The notes under the pieces are model-generated. The model worked only from the letters and a program-made list of their open reading frames with translations, ran no database searches and was not told the DNA's origin. The position numbers and the translations under genes were made by a program. A DNA stretch of 34,441 nucleotides from positions 1 through 34,441 of the forward strand of contig ONDH01000043.1 in assembly GCA_900316505.1 (NCBI GenBank), in the 5' to 3' direction. Origin of the DNA: an uncultured Prevotellaceae bacterium. Its GTDB lineage: Bacteria > Bacteroidota > Bacteroidia > Bacteroidales > Bacteroidaceae. This document shows, piece by piece, positions 15,402 to 22,484 of the stretch (position 1 is the first letter of the stretch; every line of letters begins with the position of its first letter).

Positions 15402-16769
15402 ATGAACGCAGTCATTATCATCATCGCCATCTTGTCGGGTGCGCTGGTCGGCGCACTCATCACCGCACTCGTCCTGCAGGGGCGTAACGGAAAAGTCGCA
15501 GCACAAGTGCATGTGCTGGAGTCACAGCTGAACACGGAGAAGGAGAAAGCCTCATCGCTGATGCAGGAGAGAGAACGCGCCCACCAGAATGCGCTGCAGG
15601 AGAAAGACAGGAATTTCCAGCAGACGCTTGAAGAGAAGGATAGGGTGCATCAGGAGGCACTTCGTGCACAGCAACGGCAGTTTGACGAAACGATGGAGAA
15701 GGTCTCCGCCCAGATGAAAGTGGCTACTGACGAGATGCTGAAACAGCGGCAGAAGGAATTTGCCGATGCCAGCAACCAGAACCTCGGACAGATTGTCAAC
15801 CCTCTGCGCGAAACCATCGACCAGATGAAGCAGGTGATGGCGGAGAACACAGAGAAGCAGACGCAGATGGGCGGTGAGATGAAGGCGAATATCGAGAATA
15901 TGATGCGGCAGAGTGAGGCGGCAATGAAGAGTGCCGACGAACTGAACCGCACGTTCCGACTCGGCAACCGCGTGCAGGGCGATTGGGGCGAGACCATCCT
16001 CGACGAGCTCTTGGAGAGTCAAGGACTGAAACGCGGCATCCACTACGACACGCAACCGTACATCCGCGATGCAGCGGGCAACATCGTGCGCAACGAGCAT
16101 GGTTCCACGCTCCGTCCCGATGTCATCCTGCACCTTGATCAGCGCAGGGAGGTCATCATCGACTCGAAGGTGTCACTCACTGCCTTCATGGACTATTCCA
16201 ACGCCACCACCGAAGAAGAGCGCAAGCGGCACCTGAAGGCACACATCGACAGTCTGAAGGCACATGTACGCGAACTTTCCACCAAGGATTATTCCACCTA
16301 TATCCAGCCTCCCAAGGCACGCATGGACTATGTCATCATGTTTGTGCCGCATTCGGCTGCCCTGTGGACAGCCCTCAACGCACAACCTGACCTCTGGCGC
16401 AACGCCATGGCACAGAATGTGTTCATTGCCGACGAACAGACACTCTTTGCCGCCTTGCGCATCATCAACCTCACATGGACACAAATCGCCCAGGCACAGA
16501 ACCACGAGAAAGTCTATGCCCTTGCCAACGAACTGCTCGACCGCGTGGGACAGTTCATGAAGAAGTACGAGGACATCGGCAACGCACTCGAACGTGCCGC
16601 CAAGGCATACGAGGATGGCGGACGAAAATTGGCACCCACAGGACAAAGCATCCTCACCACCTGTGCGAAACTGCAGAAGTTAGGGGCAAAGCAGAGCGAC
16701 AAGAACCCACTTCCGCAGATTGTGGACATCGATGATGTGCCACAGTTGGAAGTTGACTCGTCACGTTAA
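15402..16769 (+). CDS. rmuC: DNA recombination protein RmuC
   Basis: A 455-residue RmuC homologue. Residues 5-24 are one transmembrane helix (IIIIAILSGALVGALITALV). About 28-185 is a long coiled coil rich in Gln and Glu. The RmuC domain (about 190-420) is a PD-(D/E)xK-type nuclease fold with GDWGETILDELLESQGL, STLRPDVILHL and EVIIDSKVSL, in which D and K are the likely catalytic residues. Then AFMDYSNATTEEERKRHLKAH and MFVPHSAALW are also family-typical. In E. coli, RmuC limits inversions at short inverted repeats; that is notable beside many such repeats here, but the link is speculative. It is a single-gene unit. Confidence 0.93.
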   Translation: MNAVIIIIAILSGALVGALITALVLQGRNGKVAAQVHVLESQLNTEKEKASSLMQERERAHQNALQEKDRNFQQTLEEKDRVHQEALRAQQRQFDETMEKVSAQMKVATDEMLKQRQKEFADASNQNLGQIVNPLRETIDQMKQVMAENTEKQTQMGGEMKANIENMMRQSEAAMKSADELNRTFRLGNRVQGDWGETILDELLESQGLKRGIHYDTQPYIRDAAGNIVRNEHGSTLRPDVILHLDQRREVIIDSKVSLTAFMDYSNATTEEERKRHLKAHIDSLKAHVRELSTKDYSTYIQPPKARMDYVIMFVPHSAALWTALNAQPDLWRNAMAQNVFIADEQTLFAALRIINLTWTQIAQAQNHEKVYALANELLDRVGQFMKKYEDIGNALERAAKAYEDGGRKLAPTGQSILTTCAKLQKLGAKQSDKNPLPQIVDIDDVPQLEVDSSR

Positions 16770-16957
16770 ACTTATTTTTTTCACTAGTGCGCACCGTGCG
16801 CGTGTCATTTCACGCACCCAGCGCATAATATTTCGTTCTTCCAGCGCATGTTATTTCGCGCTGTAAGGCGGTAATTGACACTCAACGAGTTAGGTGTTTT
16901 ATATGTATGGAACAACTGTTATGTTAAATAACTCAAAGATATAACGAAAGATCATAG

Positions 16958-17000
16958 TTCATTCTTTCATTTCTTCATTTTTTCATTTCAGCGAAGCGCA
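16958..17000. repeat. Repeat D, copy 1
   Basis: TTCATTCTTTCATTT followed by TTCATTTTTTCATTT and CAGCGAAGCGCA. A near copy lies at 30649-30690. CGAAGCG also occurs as a hairpin in repeat C. Confidence 0.55.
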
Positions 17001-17011
17001 AAGCTAAAATG

Positions 17012-17048
17012 GATGGAGGCACCGCTGGGAATCAGCAGTGCCTCCATC
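17012..17048 (-). terminator. Terminator of the HU gene
   Basis: GATGGAGGCAC (17012-17022) pairs with GTGCCTCCATC (17038-17048), extended inside by GCTG/CAGC across a mismatch. It sits 22 bp after the HU stop. The following T run is short (ATTTT). Confidence 0.7.
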
Positions 17049-17069
17049 ATTATTGTTTGTTCCTTGGAA

Positions 17070-17339
17070 TTAGAACATGTTCTTGTAGTCCTCGCAAGGT
17101 TTGAAGTAAGGAATCTTGTGCGCTGGCACAACGACTGACTTGTTCTCCTTGATGAGGCGACCCACCTTTGCAGCACGGGTCTTTGTGGTGAATGTACCGA
17201 AACCACGGAGGAAAATGTCCTCGCCACCGGCAGTCTGATCCTTAACAATAGTCATCAGGGCTTCTACCACTTTGAGAGACTTTTCTCTCTCCACTCCTGT
17301 CATCTTGCTGATTTCAGCAACAATTTCTGCTTTAGTCAT
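17070..17339 (-). CDS. HU-family histone-like DNA-binding protein
   Basis: An 89-residue canonical HU/IHF-fold protein. Residues 1-45 form the helical dimerisation part (TKAEIVAEISKMTGVEREKS). GGEDIFLRGFGTFTTKTRAA leads into the DNA-binding arm, where the usual RNP is replaced by KVGRLIKENKSVVVPAHKIPYFKP. HU bends DNA and compacts the nucleoid as a dimer. Length and motifs fit HU rather than a specific IHF subunit. It is monocistronic, with its own promoter and terminator. Confidence 0.93.
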   Translation of the reverse strand: MTKAEIVAEISKMTGVEREKSLKVVEALMTIVKDQTAGGEDIFLRGFGTFTTKTRAAKVGRLIKENKSVVVPAHKIPYFKPCEDYKNMF

Positions 17340-17379
17340 AATTCTTATTGATTTTTATTGTTGATTGTCTATATATATA

Positions 17380-17403
17380 TAATGTGTAATATAATGTGTA
17401 ATG
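17380..17403. repeat. Tandem 12-mer in the HU leader
   Basis: Two copies, TAATGTGTAATA and TAATGTGTAATG, lie in the untranslated leader between the -7 box at 17438 and the HU start. Confidence 0.6.
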
Positions 17404-17437
17404 TTGTCAAAGGTCATTGAAACCCCGAAAACGAATG

Positions 17438-17445
17438 CAAAGTTA
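17438..17445 (-). promoter_or_regulatory. -7 box of the HU gene
   Basis: TAACTTTG on the minus strand, about 98 bp upstream of the ATG at 17339. Confidence 0.6.
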
Positions 17446-17562
17446 AGACAAATAGACTAAAATACAAAAAGATAGCAAGATTTTTTTTGTCGTTTTCAAC
17501 ACTTTTTATTGTTTGCGACATGATTTTCTGCGTTTTTGAGCATGAAGAACGGAAAAAACAAG

Positions 17563-17901
17563 TCAAGAATGCTTAAGATAGCGTGTCCATGCCATCAGAC
17601 GGCGCTCATGGAGGTATTCCATGTTGCGTTCGTTGGCATACGCCTCCCTTTCGAAACTGATGTTGTAATAAGCCTTCTCAGCTCGGAATCCGTACTGAAC
17701 CAGCCGCACCAGGAACTCAACCACATACCACAGATAGAAAAGCACATAGGTCATTTCCCATTGCTGACAGGTGTGGATGAACTCATGGTTCAGCTCGTAC
17801 GGTTCCATCTTTCCCCACCGGCGCTGAACAAAAACAATGCCGAAAAGGTTGAGGCCGTGGTAAGTGCCAAAAGGAATGAAACGGTTGTAGATGACTTTCA
17901 T
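17563..17901 (-). CDS. Small HExxH-containing membrane-associated protein
   Basis: A 112-residue protein of unknown function. HEFIHTCQQWEM near residues 39-50 contains HExxH, the zinc-protease signature. A hydrophobic stretch (VLFYLWYVVEFLVRLVQYGF) follows, and later SFEREAYANERN supplies a conserved Glu that could be a third ligand. Homologues in Bacteroides start MKxIYNxxIPF and share the pattern, which supports this start. Protease activity is possible but unproven for such a short chain. The -7 box ends only 5 bases before the ATG, so the mRNA may have no leader. The gene is divergent from the DUF1232 gene. Confidence 0.65.
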   Translation of the reverse strand: MKVIYNRFIPFGTYHGLNLFGIVFVQRRWGKMEPYELNHEFIHTCQQWEMTYVLFYLWYVVEFLVRLVQYGFRAEKAYYNISFEREAYANERNMEYLHERRLMAWTRYLKHS

Positions 17902-17906
17902 GGTGG

Positions 17907-17914
17907 CAAAGTTA
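17907..17914 (-). promoter_or_regulatory. -7 box immediately before a start codon
   Basis: TAACTTTG on the minus strand. The A of ATG (17901) is the sixth base after the final G, about where transcription should begin. Confidence 0.55.
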
Positions 17915-17978
17915 GTGATTTTTTTCCAATAATGGGTGTTTTTTTAAGATGTCTGTCAGATGAATCAAGATTTTTATG

Positions 17979-17986
17979 TATCTTTG
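17979..17986 (+). promoter_or_regulatory. -7 box of the DUF1232-purN unit
   Basis: TATCTTTG, 44 bp upstream of the ATG at 18031. It excludes the much longer upstream in-frame start at 17536. Confidence 0.6.
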
Positions 17987-18030
17987 CAAAAGAAATCGAT
18001 GACACGTACTTAAAAAAAGTAAGGACGGGT

Positions 18031-18501
18031 ATGGACTATACAAAATACTTCAAGAAAGGCGGATGGGCAGCCGCAGGCCGCTATTACGCCATGCATCCGA
18101 GCAAGCTCAAGGAGCTGTTCACGTCGGCAAAAAAATATGCCACAAAGGATGGACTCAAGGCAGTGAAAGACGAGTTTCTCTTCATCTGTCAGTACATTCG
18201 TGACGTCTTCACCGGCAACTACAAGGAGTACAACTTCCTCAACCTCACGGTCATAGTGGGTGCGCTTGTCTATGTGGTCACACCTGCCGACGTCATGCCC
18301 GACTTCATGCCAGCCATCGGACTGATTGACGATGCTGCCATCCTCGTGTGGGCAACCCACGAATTTGCTGACGAACTGGATCGCTACCGTTTCTTCCTGA
18401 GTCGTCGTCAACGCGAAGAGGATGCCAAGGCTGCCGAAGCAAAGGCGCTGGAGATTGAAGACATCGATTTTGAGGAGATTCCTCCCTCTCAAATTGGCTA
18501 A
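18031..18501 (+). CDS. DUF1232 (YkvA-like) membrane protein
   Basis: A 156-residue protein beginning MDYTKYFKKGGWAAAGRYY. The DUF1232 segment LNLTVIVGALVYVVTPADVMPDFMPAIGLIDDAAI (given here only as key parts: TPADVMPD and GLIDDA) is the family's hallmark, with one or two membrane helices. A charged C-terminal tail (EEDAKAAEAKALEIEDIDFEE) follows. The family's function is unknown. I chose 18031 because the -7 box lies at 17979-17986. The upstream extension overlaps the divergent gene. purN follows after 26 bp. Confidence 0.8.
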   Translation: MDYTKYFKKGGWAAAGRYYAMHPSKLKELFTSAKKYATKDGLKAVKDEFLFICQYIRDVFTGNYKEYNFLNLTVIVGALVYVVTPADVMPDFMPAIGLIDDAAILVWATHEFADELDRYRFFLSRRQREEDAKAAEAKALEIEDIDFEEIPPSQIG

Positions 18502-18527
18502 AACACATCAGAAATAGAGAAATTGAC

Positions 18528-19112
18528 ATGAGCGAACCCATCAAACTCGCCATCTTCGTGACTGGAGGCGGCACAAACTGCGAAAACATCATCCGCTACT
18601 TCCAGAACAAACCTGACGAAGTACAGATTCCCATTGTTGTGAGCAGCCGTGCTGATGCCTATGCACTTGTACGTGCCGAAAAACTTGGCGTGCCCACTAC
18701 AGTCATCACCCGACAGCAATTCATCGACGAACCACGACTCGTCATCCAGACCGTGCGCGGTTGCGATTATATCATTCTCGCAGGTTTCCTCCCTAAGATA
18801 CCTACCTACCTGATTGACCAGTTCCCAAACAGGATCATCAACATCCACCCTGCCCTCCTTCCCAAATTTGGTGGCAAGGGCATGTGGGGACATCATGTTC
18901 ATGAGGCGGTGAAAGCTGCAGGCGAAACTGTCAGTGGCATCACCATCCACTTCGTCAACCCCGAACTAGATGCAGGAGAACACATCGCGCAGTTCTCTGT
19001 CAAGCTCGATCCCAACGACACGCCTGATGACATAGCAGAAAAAGTACACGAACTGGAGATGAAGCATTTCCCCATCGTGATTGAACAAGTCATCAAAAAC
19101 AACATAGTCTGA
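18528..19112 (+). CDS. purN: Phosphoribosylglycinamide formyltransferase
   Basis: A 194-residue PurN. It transfers a formyl group from 10-formyl-THF to GAR in purine synthesis (cytoplasm). KLAIFVTGGGTNCENIIRYF is the phosphate-binding start. IINIHPALLPKFGGKGMWG carries the catalytic Asn-His pair, and HFVNPELDAGEHIAQ holds the catalytic Asp. The length agrees with the family. It is co-transcribed with the DUF1232 gene and ends at a terminator; no purine regulatory site was recognised. Confidence 0.95.
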   Translation: MSEPIKLAIFVTGGGTNCENIIRYFQNKPDEVQIPIVVSSRADAYALVRAEKLGVPTTVITRQQFIDEPRLVIQTVRGCDYIILAGFLPKIPTYLIDQFPNRIINIHPALLPKFGGKGMWGHHVHEAVKAAGETVSGITIHFVNPELDAGEHIAQFSVKLDPNDTPDDIAEKVHELEMKHFPIVIEQVIKNNIV

Positions 19113-19136
19113 ACATTATTCAAAAAAGATAATATG

Positions 19137-19167
19137 AACTGCTGGCGATTCGTCAGCAGTTTTTTTA
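19137..19167 (+). terminator. Terminator after purN
   Basis: AACTGCTG (19137-19144) pairs with CAGCAGTT (19154-19161), extended by GC/GT pairs around GATTC, then seven T residues. Confidence 0.85.
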
Positions 19168-19170
19168 TTA

Positions 19171-19677
19171 TAACGAGAGTCGGCATAAAAGAATGTGCTT
19201 TATTGCGGCAATGTTCCCAAGAACTTCATTAAAAAAATAGGCGAAAATATAAGAAACTCAACTTTCGGAAGTAATAAAACCACAGATTGGTTTTCCTGAA
19301 ACTAATTTGAATAATTAGAATAATTATGTCACTAATTTCTATAATTAAATCATCAAAATTTGTGGATAAAATTATTTTAATTATGGTAACAATCCGAGTA
19401 ATGGCTTACCCATAAGCGAAAATCTGTTTAATTCGCTCAATCTGTGGTTAAAAATTAAAATCTCCGCTCAATCCGCTCAATCGTTCCGCAGGAACTTGTT
19501 TTTATAAAGACATATCCCTCCGGGATGATTAAGCTGATTCAGCAGATTTATAGGATTAATTCAAATCCATACAGAGGATTGTACAAGTGTTCCTCTTTTT
19601 TATCTATTATTATTTGTTTTTTCATATTGTTCTTTCGGCGCCCACGGCGCAACCTCATAATATTACTTCCGAAATGT
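19171..19677 (+). repeat. Repeat B, copy 4 (diverged, expanded)
   Basis: The left arm TAACGAGAGTCGGCATAAAA with GCTTTATTGCGGCA, and the right arm TTTTTTATCTATTATTATTT with TTTCGGCGCCCACGGCGC, match the B family. About 330 bases separate them. TTTCGGAAGTAATA near 19263 is mirrored by TATTACTTCCGAAA at 19661-19674, so the extra DNA is itself bounded by an inverted repeat. Confidence 0.6.
19463..19548 (+). repeat. Repeat C, copy 1
   Basis: Arm TCCGCTCAATCCGCTCAATC, hairpin GTTCC-GCA-GGAAC, AT spacer with TTTTTATAAAG, second hairpin TCCC-TCC-GGGA, and a looser inverted arm (GATTAAGCTGATTCAGCAGA). Confidence 0.7.
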
Positions 19678-20014
19678 CTTGTTATGTTTACATATGATAA
19701 TGAGTGAGTTAGCTATAATTAGGAAACATTTTGTACCCTTGTTATGATTCATAAAAGGAAACATAATGTACCCTATATGTATCCCTATATTATATATAAT
19801 AGTATAGAATTGTACATCAAAGTGGCGATAATTGGCGGTGATTCATGATTAATTCCTGTTATGTTTCCGCTTTTTGATTCATAACACCGCTTTTTATCAC
19901 ACTAAAATTATCAAAAACGGATATATTGTGTACTTTTACTTGCGAAATTGCAACTTTTTTACTTTTTCATGATATTTTTTGTATTTTTTATTTGGTAGTA
20001 GGAAACATAATCGG

Positions 20015-20022
20015 TAACTTTG
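20015..20022 (+). promoter_or_regulatory. -7 box of the MORN-repeat gene
   Basis: TAACTTTG, overlapped by a GGAAACATAAT motif that also occurs twice further upstream. The leader to 20161 is about 135 bases and A-rich. Confidence 0.6.
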
Positions 20023-20160
20023 CAATGTCAAAAACAAAAAATGTTGACAAAACAAAAAAAACAAAACCAATTAAACCAACAAAAATCGCTTCAACCTAAG
20101 AGGCTAATTAAACAACATATCAAACCAAATCAATAACTACTTAAAAGAAAGGGCATAGTT

Positions 20161-20973
20161 ATGAAGAAGTTCATCTTAACAGTTTTAGCATTCTTGTCAT
20201 TCGGTGCTTACAACAGCATCATGGCACAGAGCCAGGACGACGCTGCACAGCGCAATCCAGATCTGAACAATTCTGGTAAGTACACTGGCAACAAGAAGGA
20301 CGGTAAAATGCACGGTAAAGGCGTGTATGAGTGGAAAAACGGCGACCGCTTCGAAGGTAACTTCGTGAATGGCCAGATTGACGGCTACGGACGTTACTCA
20401 TGGGTGGATGGCGACATCTATCAGGGTGACTTCAAGGACGGCAAGCAGGACGGCTTCGGCAGCGCATTCTATGCAGAGCGTTGCAACACTTACGAGGGTG
20501 AGTGGAAGAACGGTAAGCGCAATGGTCATGGTAAGCTCACATGGGCAAACGGCGACACATACGAAGGTGAGTGGGTAGATGATGTACGTGTAGGCGAAGG
20601 CATCTTCACAGCTGCTAACGGTGACAAGTATGTAGGTCACTACGAGAACAACCAGCGCAACGGCTACGGCACATACTATCACAACAACGGTGACGTGTAT
20701 GCAGGTCAGTGGGTAAACGGTGAGAAGGAAGGTCTCGGCAAGTACACCTATGCAAACGGTAACGTCTATGAAGGCCAGTTCTGCAACTCCTACATTGAAG
20801 GTCAGGGCACATTCGTTTGGGCTTCAGGCGCAACTTATACAGGACAATTCAAAGAGGATATGCGTAACGGCGTCGGTACTTACACGACAGCAACCGGTAA
20901 GGTCATCGCAGGTAACTGGAAGGACAACCGATTCTCAGGAGACGATAATGCAAATGTTCTCGCATCCAGATAA
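20161..20973 (+). CDS. Exported MORN-repeat protein
   Basis: A 270-residue protein with a signal peptide (MKKFILTVLAFLSFGAYNS, cut near MAQ). From about residue 40 to 262 there are nine or ten tandem MORN repeats of about 23 residues, each like YEGEWKNGKRNGHGKLTWA. MORN repeats form an elongated beta structure used in lipid or protein contact and as scaffolds. There is no catalytic domain, so this is probably a periplasmic or surface scaffold. Several repeats are near-identical at DNA level, so copy number could change by slippage. It is a single gene with a long upstream region. Confidence 0.85.
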   Translation: MKKFILTVLAFLSFGAYNSIMAQSQDDAAQRNPDLNNSGKYTGNKKDGKMHGKGVYEWKNGDRFEGNFVNGQIDGYGRYSWVDGDIYQGDFKDGKQDGFGSAFYAERCNTYEGEWKNGKRNGHGKLTWANGDTYEGEWVDDVRVGEGIFTAANGDKYVGHYENNQRNGYGTYYHNNGDVYAGQWVNGEKEGLGKYTYANGNVYEGQFCNSYIEGQGTFVWASGATYTGQFKEDMRNGVGTYTTATGKVIAGNWKDNRFSGDDNANVLASR

Positions 20974-21104
20974 ATAAATCCGGACCATTTTAGCACTAAA
21001 TCATATATATTGAAATTCACAAAAAACCTGTAAATTGTTCCAAAAAAACAATAGGAAATTTCGATACGGGCTTACTCCGATTATTTTGCCCAAATCTTTG
21101 TAAA

Positions 21105-21556
21105 ACAGTAGTAAATAGTAATTCATAACATCCCCAGAGGATAAGTCCTAACGATATCGGAATAGTTTTTAATGGAAATAGGTAGACTCCCGAACCTTCA
21201 AGGGATTAGTGATAACCTCTTGCTGGAACGGGAGTCAAAGTTTAACAGAAGGCTCCACTGAGACGGAGCAACGGAGAACTGAATCTCCCACACTAAAGAC
21301 AGAGCTGGTTAATATATAATACAGGTACAGGAAATACATCGGTCGCCAGCGGGCGAAGATGCACAGAAGTAAAGTTAAAGGAAATGGTTAGTAAAAAGTA
21401 AAAAATGTTTTTATCCTATCAGTAGAATTTTGGTTTTTATCAATAGTTTGAGTAAAAAGGTTTTGGTTAGGATTGCTTTCCTTCATGGAAGTAGAAGCAA
21501 GAGAGGGAGCGAAGGAAAAAGAAAGGGATTTGACGGTGATGTCAAATCCCTTTTCT
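21105..21556 (+). ncRNA. Candidate structured non-coding RNA, unclassified
   Basis: Between a weak -7-like AAATCTTTG near 21096-21104 and a strong terminator (21522-21553) lie four perfect hairpins: GACTCCCG/CGGGAGTC (21185-21192 with 21229-21236), GCTCC/GGAGC (21252-21256 with 21265-21269), GGAGA/TCTCC (21273-21277 with 21284-21288) and TCGCC/GGCGA (21343-21347 with 21352-21356). The region is richer in G and C than flanking gaps and has no long frame. It lacks the conserved blocks of tmRNA, RNase P RNA or SRP RNA. A 6S-type RNA cannot be excluded. Ends are guesses. Confidence 0.35.
21522..21556. terminator. Strong hairpin terminator
   Basis: AAAGGGATTTGAC (21522-21534) and GTCAAATCCCTTT (21541-21553) pair perfectly around a 6-base loop, with TTTTCTT after it on the plus strand and CTTTTTC on the minus. 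It may serve both a rightward RNA and the leftward DUF3592-like gene. Confidence 0.8.
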
Positions 21557-21578
21557 TATTTAGATAATGGTTAAATTA

Positions 21579-21677
21579 TAATGCATAATGAGGAATTGAC
21601 AGTTGACAATTAGACTAACGCAATGCTTGCATCCCGCATGGCAACTCCTAACTCCTAATTCCTAACTCCTAACTTAA
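21579..21677 (-). repeat. Repeat A, copy 3 (inverted)
   Basis: About 99 bp in reverse orientation, close in sequence to copy 4 at 22373 including the CAATTCCTCATTATG end. Core GATGC-AA-GCATT. It lies 28 bp after the DUF3592-like stop. Confidence 0.8.
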
Positions 21678-21704
21678 AAATACTCCTAACTAAAACGTAC
21701 ACTC

Positions 21705-22358
21705 TCATCTTCCCCTCTTCTTCACCACCATGTCATACACATAATCCCTGCCAAGGGCACCCGTCAGGATGTATGCCACACAGGTGTCGCCTTGATACAC
21801 ACGGTTGTAAAACGCATAGGGAGTGTCGTGGCTGATGGTATGTTCGGTGGCGTGCTCTCCCTCATCGAGGAAGCGGAACCTCACTTCATATTTGTCTGTT
21901 GTCTCCGTACGCTCGCTCACATATTCTTTCTCGTTGCCGAACACATCCTTCCCCACCCGACTGTCTCGGTGCACACTCGTGGACACGTTGTGGTTGTGGT
22001 GCGTGATGACACACGGACGTTCCACTGGAGTCTTGTCCTTTGCCAACGCATAGTTCAGGTTGTTGTAAGCGTGGTCGAGGCACACAGCCGCCAGGAACAG
22101 CAACAACACAAACGACGCGATGATGACCATGGGGAAACGCCACTTCTTGATGAAGATGCACAGAAGACCAGGACAGCAGAGGATGCCACAGATGGTGCCT
22201 GCTATCGTGGCGATGGTGTCACCTGCATCATCGAGTGTCACAATCGAATCAGGTGGTGCAGGCGTGAACACAAATGCTGCCACACTCACACCAAGCACAA
22301 TCAGAAGACCGACCAACCAGTTCTTCAACGATCCTTCTACAATTCTTTCTATATCCAT
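21705..22358 (-). CDS. DUF3592-like membrane protein
   Basis: A 217-residue membrane protein of unknown function. Three hydrophobic helices lie in the N-terminal half (residues about 14-32, 47-68 and 76-96). A soluble region (about 105-205) follows with KYEVRFRFLDEGEHATEHTI and YQGDTCVAYILTGALGRDYVYD, similar in layout to DUF3592 proteins. It lies downstream of the DUF2207 gene on the same strand but is separated by repeat A copy 4, and copy 3 in reverse lies after it. The gene is thus bracketed by inverted repeats. No clear promoter box precedes it. Confidence 0.6.
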   Translation of the reverse strand: MDIERIVEGSLKNWLVGLLIVLGVSVAAFVFTPAPPDSIVTLDDAGDTIATIAGTICGILCCPGLLCIFIKKWRFPMVIIASFVLLLFLAAVCLDHAYNNLNYALAKDKTPVERPCVITHHNHNVSTSVHRDSRVGKDVFGNEKEYVSERTETTDKYEVRFRFLDEGEHATEHTISHDTPYAFYNRVYQGDTCVAYILTGALGRDYVYDMVVKKRGR

Positions 22359-22372
22359 AGTTCTTTTATTTT

Positions 22373-22484
22373 AGTTAGGAGTTAGGAATTAGGAGTTTGC
22401 CATGCGAGATGCAAGCATCGCGTCAGCCTAACTGTCAATTGTCAATTATCAACTGTCAATTCCTCATTATGAATTATGCATTAT
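22373..22484 (+). repeat. Repeat A, copy 4
   Basis: About 110 bp: AGTTAGGAGTTAGGAATTAG, then GCCATGCGAGATGCAAGCAT and CGCGTCAGCCTAACTGTC, then CAATT-type repeats and CTCATTATG. The core hairpin is GATGC-AA-GCATC with flanking GCG/CGT pairs. Its end coincides with the stop codon of the DUF2207 gene (22481-22483). Confidence 0.8.

Larger units (their letters stand above)
16770..17069. other. Convergent intergenic region with short tandem repeats
   Basis: No gene. About 16799-16866 has three degenerate 22-24-base units (GTGCGCGTGTCATTTCACGC, CAGCGCATAATATTTCG and CAGCGCATGTTATTTCGCG). Positions 16958-17000 carry a TTCATT-rich stretch ending in CAGCGAAGCGC that recurs at 30649-30690. The HU terminator closes the region. 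Confidence 0.5.
19113..20160. other. Repeat-rich intergenic region (1.05 kb)
   Basis: No gene is supported. It contains the purN terminator, a diverged repeat B (19171-19677), an ACCACAGATT/AATCTGTGGT inverted repeat (19279-19448), a repeat C copy (19463-19548), repeated GGAAACAT motifs (19721-20018) and the promoter of the MORN gene. Confidence 0.6.
20974..21704. other. Intergenic region with structured candidate RNA (731 bp)
   Basis: No gene is supported. It holds several perfect short hairpins at 21185-21356, a terminator at 21522-21556 and a repeat A copy at 21579-21677. Confidence 0.55.

Noticed and set aside
17536..18030. Long N-terminal extension of the DUF1232 gene
   Set aside because: It overlaps the divergent HExxH gene and contains the -7 box at 17979-17986; the family begins at MDYTKYF.
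21105..21556. tmRNA, RNase P RNA or SRP RNA
   Set aside because: The conserved ends and core blocks of these RNAs could not be found in the segment.
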